From: Devosia aurantiaca
Lineage (GTDB): Bacteria; Pseudomonadota; Alphaproteobacteria; Rhizobiales; Devosiaceae
Length of the DNA: 64,000 nt
Direction: 5' to 3'
NCBI RefSeq assembly: GCF_011058215.1
Contig: NZ_JAALFG010000001.1
Coordinates: 67,001-131,000, forward strand
Position 1 is the stretch's first letter. The number at the start of each line of letters is the position of its first letter. Shown here in pieces: positions 63,387-64,000 of this stretch. The notes below the pieces were generated by a model. It was not told the DNA's origin. It did not search any database and saw only the letters and a program-made list of their open reading frames with translations. Both the position numbers and the translations under genes were made by a program.

Positions 63387-64000
63387 ATGGCCAAGAAACC
63401 ACAACAGCTTGCCATCGACACTCGCCCTTGGCGTGATCCCTCCAACAACAAGCCCTTTGTCCGCATCAAGAACGTCACCAAGAAATTCGGTGACATCACT
63501 GCGGTCTATGACGTTTCGCTCGACATCTACCGCTCCGAACTCTTCTGCCTCCTGGGCGGCTCGGGCTCCGGCAAGTCGACGCTTCTGCGCATGCTGGCCG
63601 GCTTTGAACGCCCCACTTCGGGCACGATCGAAATCGATGGCCAGGACATGACCGACGTGCCGCCCTATCAGCGGCCGGTCAACATGATGTTCCAGTCCTA
63701 TGCGCTCTTCCCGCACATGTCGGTCGAGCAGAACATCGCCTATGGTCTCAAGCGCGATCACCTGCCCCGCGACGAGATCAACGCTCGCGTCGCCGAGCTC
63801 CTGGCCCTGGTCAAGCTCCAGGACTATGGCAAGCGCCGTCCGCACCAGCTCTCCGGCGGCCAGCGCCAGCGTGTGGCGCTTGCCCGCGCTTTGGCAAAGC
63901 GTCCCAAGCTGCTGCTACTCGATGAACCCCTTGGCGCGCTCGACAAGAAGCTGCGCGAGGAAACCCAGTTCGAACTGGTAAAAATCCAGGAACAGCTTGG
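63387..64000 (+). CDS. potG: Polyamine ABC transporter ATPase, 3'-truncated by the window edge
   Basis: First 204 residues of the ATPase of a putrescine/spermidine importer. Walker A is LLGGSGSGKST, the Q-loop is MMFQSYALFPHM, the signature LSGGQRQRV and Walker B LLLLDEPLGALD are present. The N-terminal extension of about 25 residues before FVRIKNVTKKFGD is typical for PotG. The start is ATG 63387. The gene runs out of the window; permeases probably follow. Confidence 0.93.
   Translation, partial: MAKKPQQLAIDTRPWRDPSNNKPFVRIKNVTKKFGDITAVYDVSLDIYRSELFCLLGGSGSGKSTLLRMLAGFERPTSGTIEIDGQDMTDVPPYQRPVNMMFQSYALFPHMSVEQNIAYGLKRDHLPRDEINARVAELLALVKLQDYGKRRPHQLSGGQRQRVALARALAKRPKLLLLDEPLGALDKKLREETQFELVKIQEQL

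Noticed and set aside
1..64000. tRNA, rRNA, CRISPR arrays, IS elements, prophage
   Set aside because: I found no cloverleaf-like sequences, direct repeat-spacer arrays, transposase or phage structural genes; the repeats present are hairpin elements without associated enzymes.
1..64000. Biological phase variation or programmed frameshifting as the reason for the many broken frames
   Set aside because: The runs are short (2-6 bases), are not of slippery X-XXY-YYZ type, and hit unrelated housekeeping genes; sequence error explains them more simply.

Overview
The window looks like a chromosomal segment of a free-living alphaproteobacterium of the order Hyphomicrobiales (Rhizobiales), plausibly a Devosia-like genus. 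The reasons are high GC, the argH-lysA-...-ftsE-ftsX-plsC neighbourhood, the hisC-tyrC pair, a Sinorhizobium-type chemotaxis gene set (STAS-cheY-cheA-cheW, cheD, cheR-cheB-cheY2), GTTC-N7-GTTC (alphaproteobacterial LexA) and TTAA-N7-TTAA-like (CtrA) sites. The genus is an inference from gene content only. I see no tRNA, rRNA, insertion sequence, prophage or CRISPR array.

Layout. 1-9.5 kb: end of argH, a gamma-glutamylcyclotransferase, lysA, a response regulator, a zinc-ribbon membrane protein, ftsEX, plsC, a small gene behind a perfect SOS box, a second gamma-glutamylcyclotransferase and a DUF2125 protein. 9.5-17 kb: tyrC-hisC, methyltransferase, gloB, small hypotheticals, fumC, rpmF. 16.8-23.6 kb: vapBC, mtgA, ispA, MOSC, a YbaK-like deacylase, a methyltransferase, a PACE efflux protein and ispG with a translationally coupled 28-residue membrane peptide. 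23.6-36.2 kb: pyruvate carboxylase, a rhodanese-like protein, two periplasmic binding proteins, an SDR, an HD-GYP phosphodiesterase and the livGFHM operon. 36.2-55.3 kb: a chemotaxis island with mgsA, five chemoreceptor-type genes (globin-coupled, double-PAS, two Cache receptors, one atypical), cheY2, cheB, cheR, cheD, an unknown 117-residue protein, a DNA ligase, cheW, cheA, cheY1 and a CheS-like STAS protein. 55.5-64 kb: a COG4091-type dehydrogenase, a quinone reductase, an HPP membrane protein, a siderophore-interacting flavoprotein, DUF2726, psuGK and the start of a polyamine ABC transporter operon.

A key caveat is that fifteen genes are interrupted by a total of nineteen one-base (one possibly two-base) frame changes, mostly in homopolymers and mostly deletions. 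Several of these genes are normally essential (ispG, ispA, ftsX, plsC). Correcting each shift restores the usual family length, so I read them as sequencing or consensus errors, and I give the whole locus as one CDS with the shift position noted.

The most interesting leads are: (i) near-consensus CtrA boxes in front of three chemoreceptor genes and one small gene, with half-sites at two more receptors; (ii) a chemotaxis island split by a ligase gene, a palindromic repeat and an unknown protein facing cheD; (iii) an SOS-box-controlled unknown protein; (iv) a globin-coupled receptor apparently co-transcribed with methylglyoxal synthase; (v) the microprotein coupled to ispG; and (vi) two or three families of intergenic palindromic repeats placed at gene ends.
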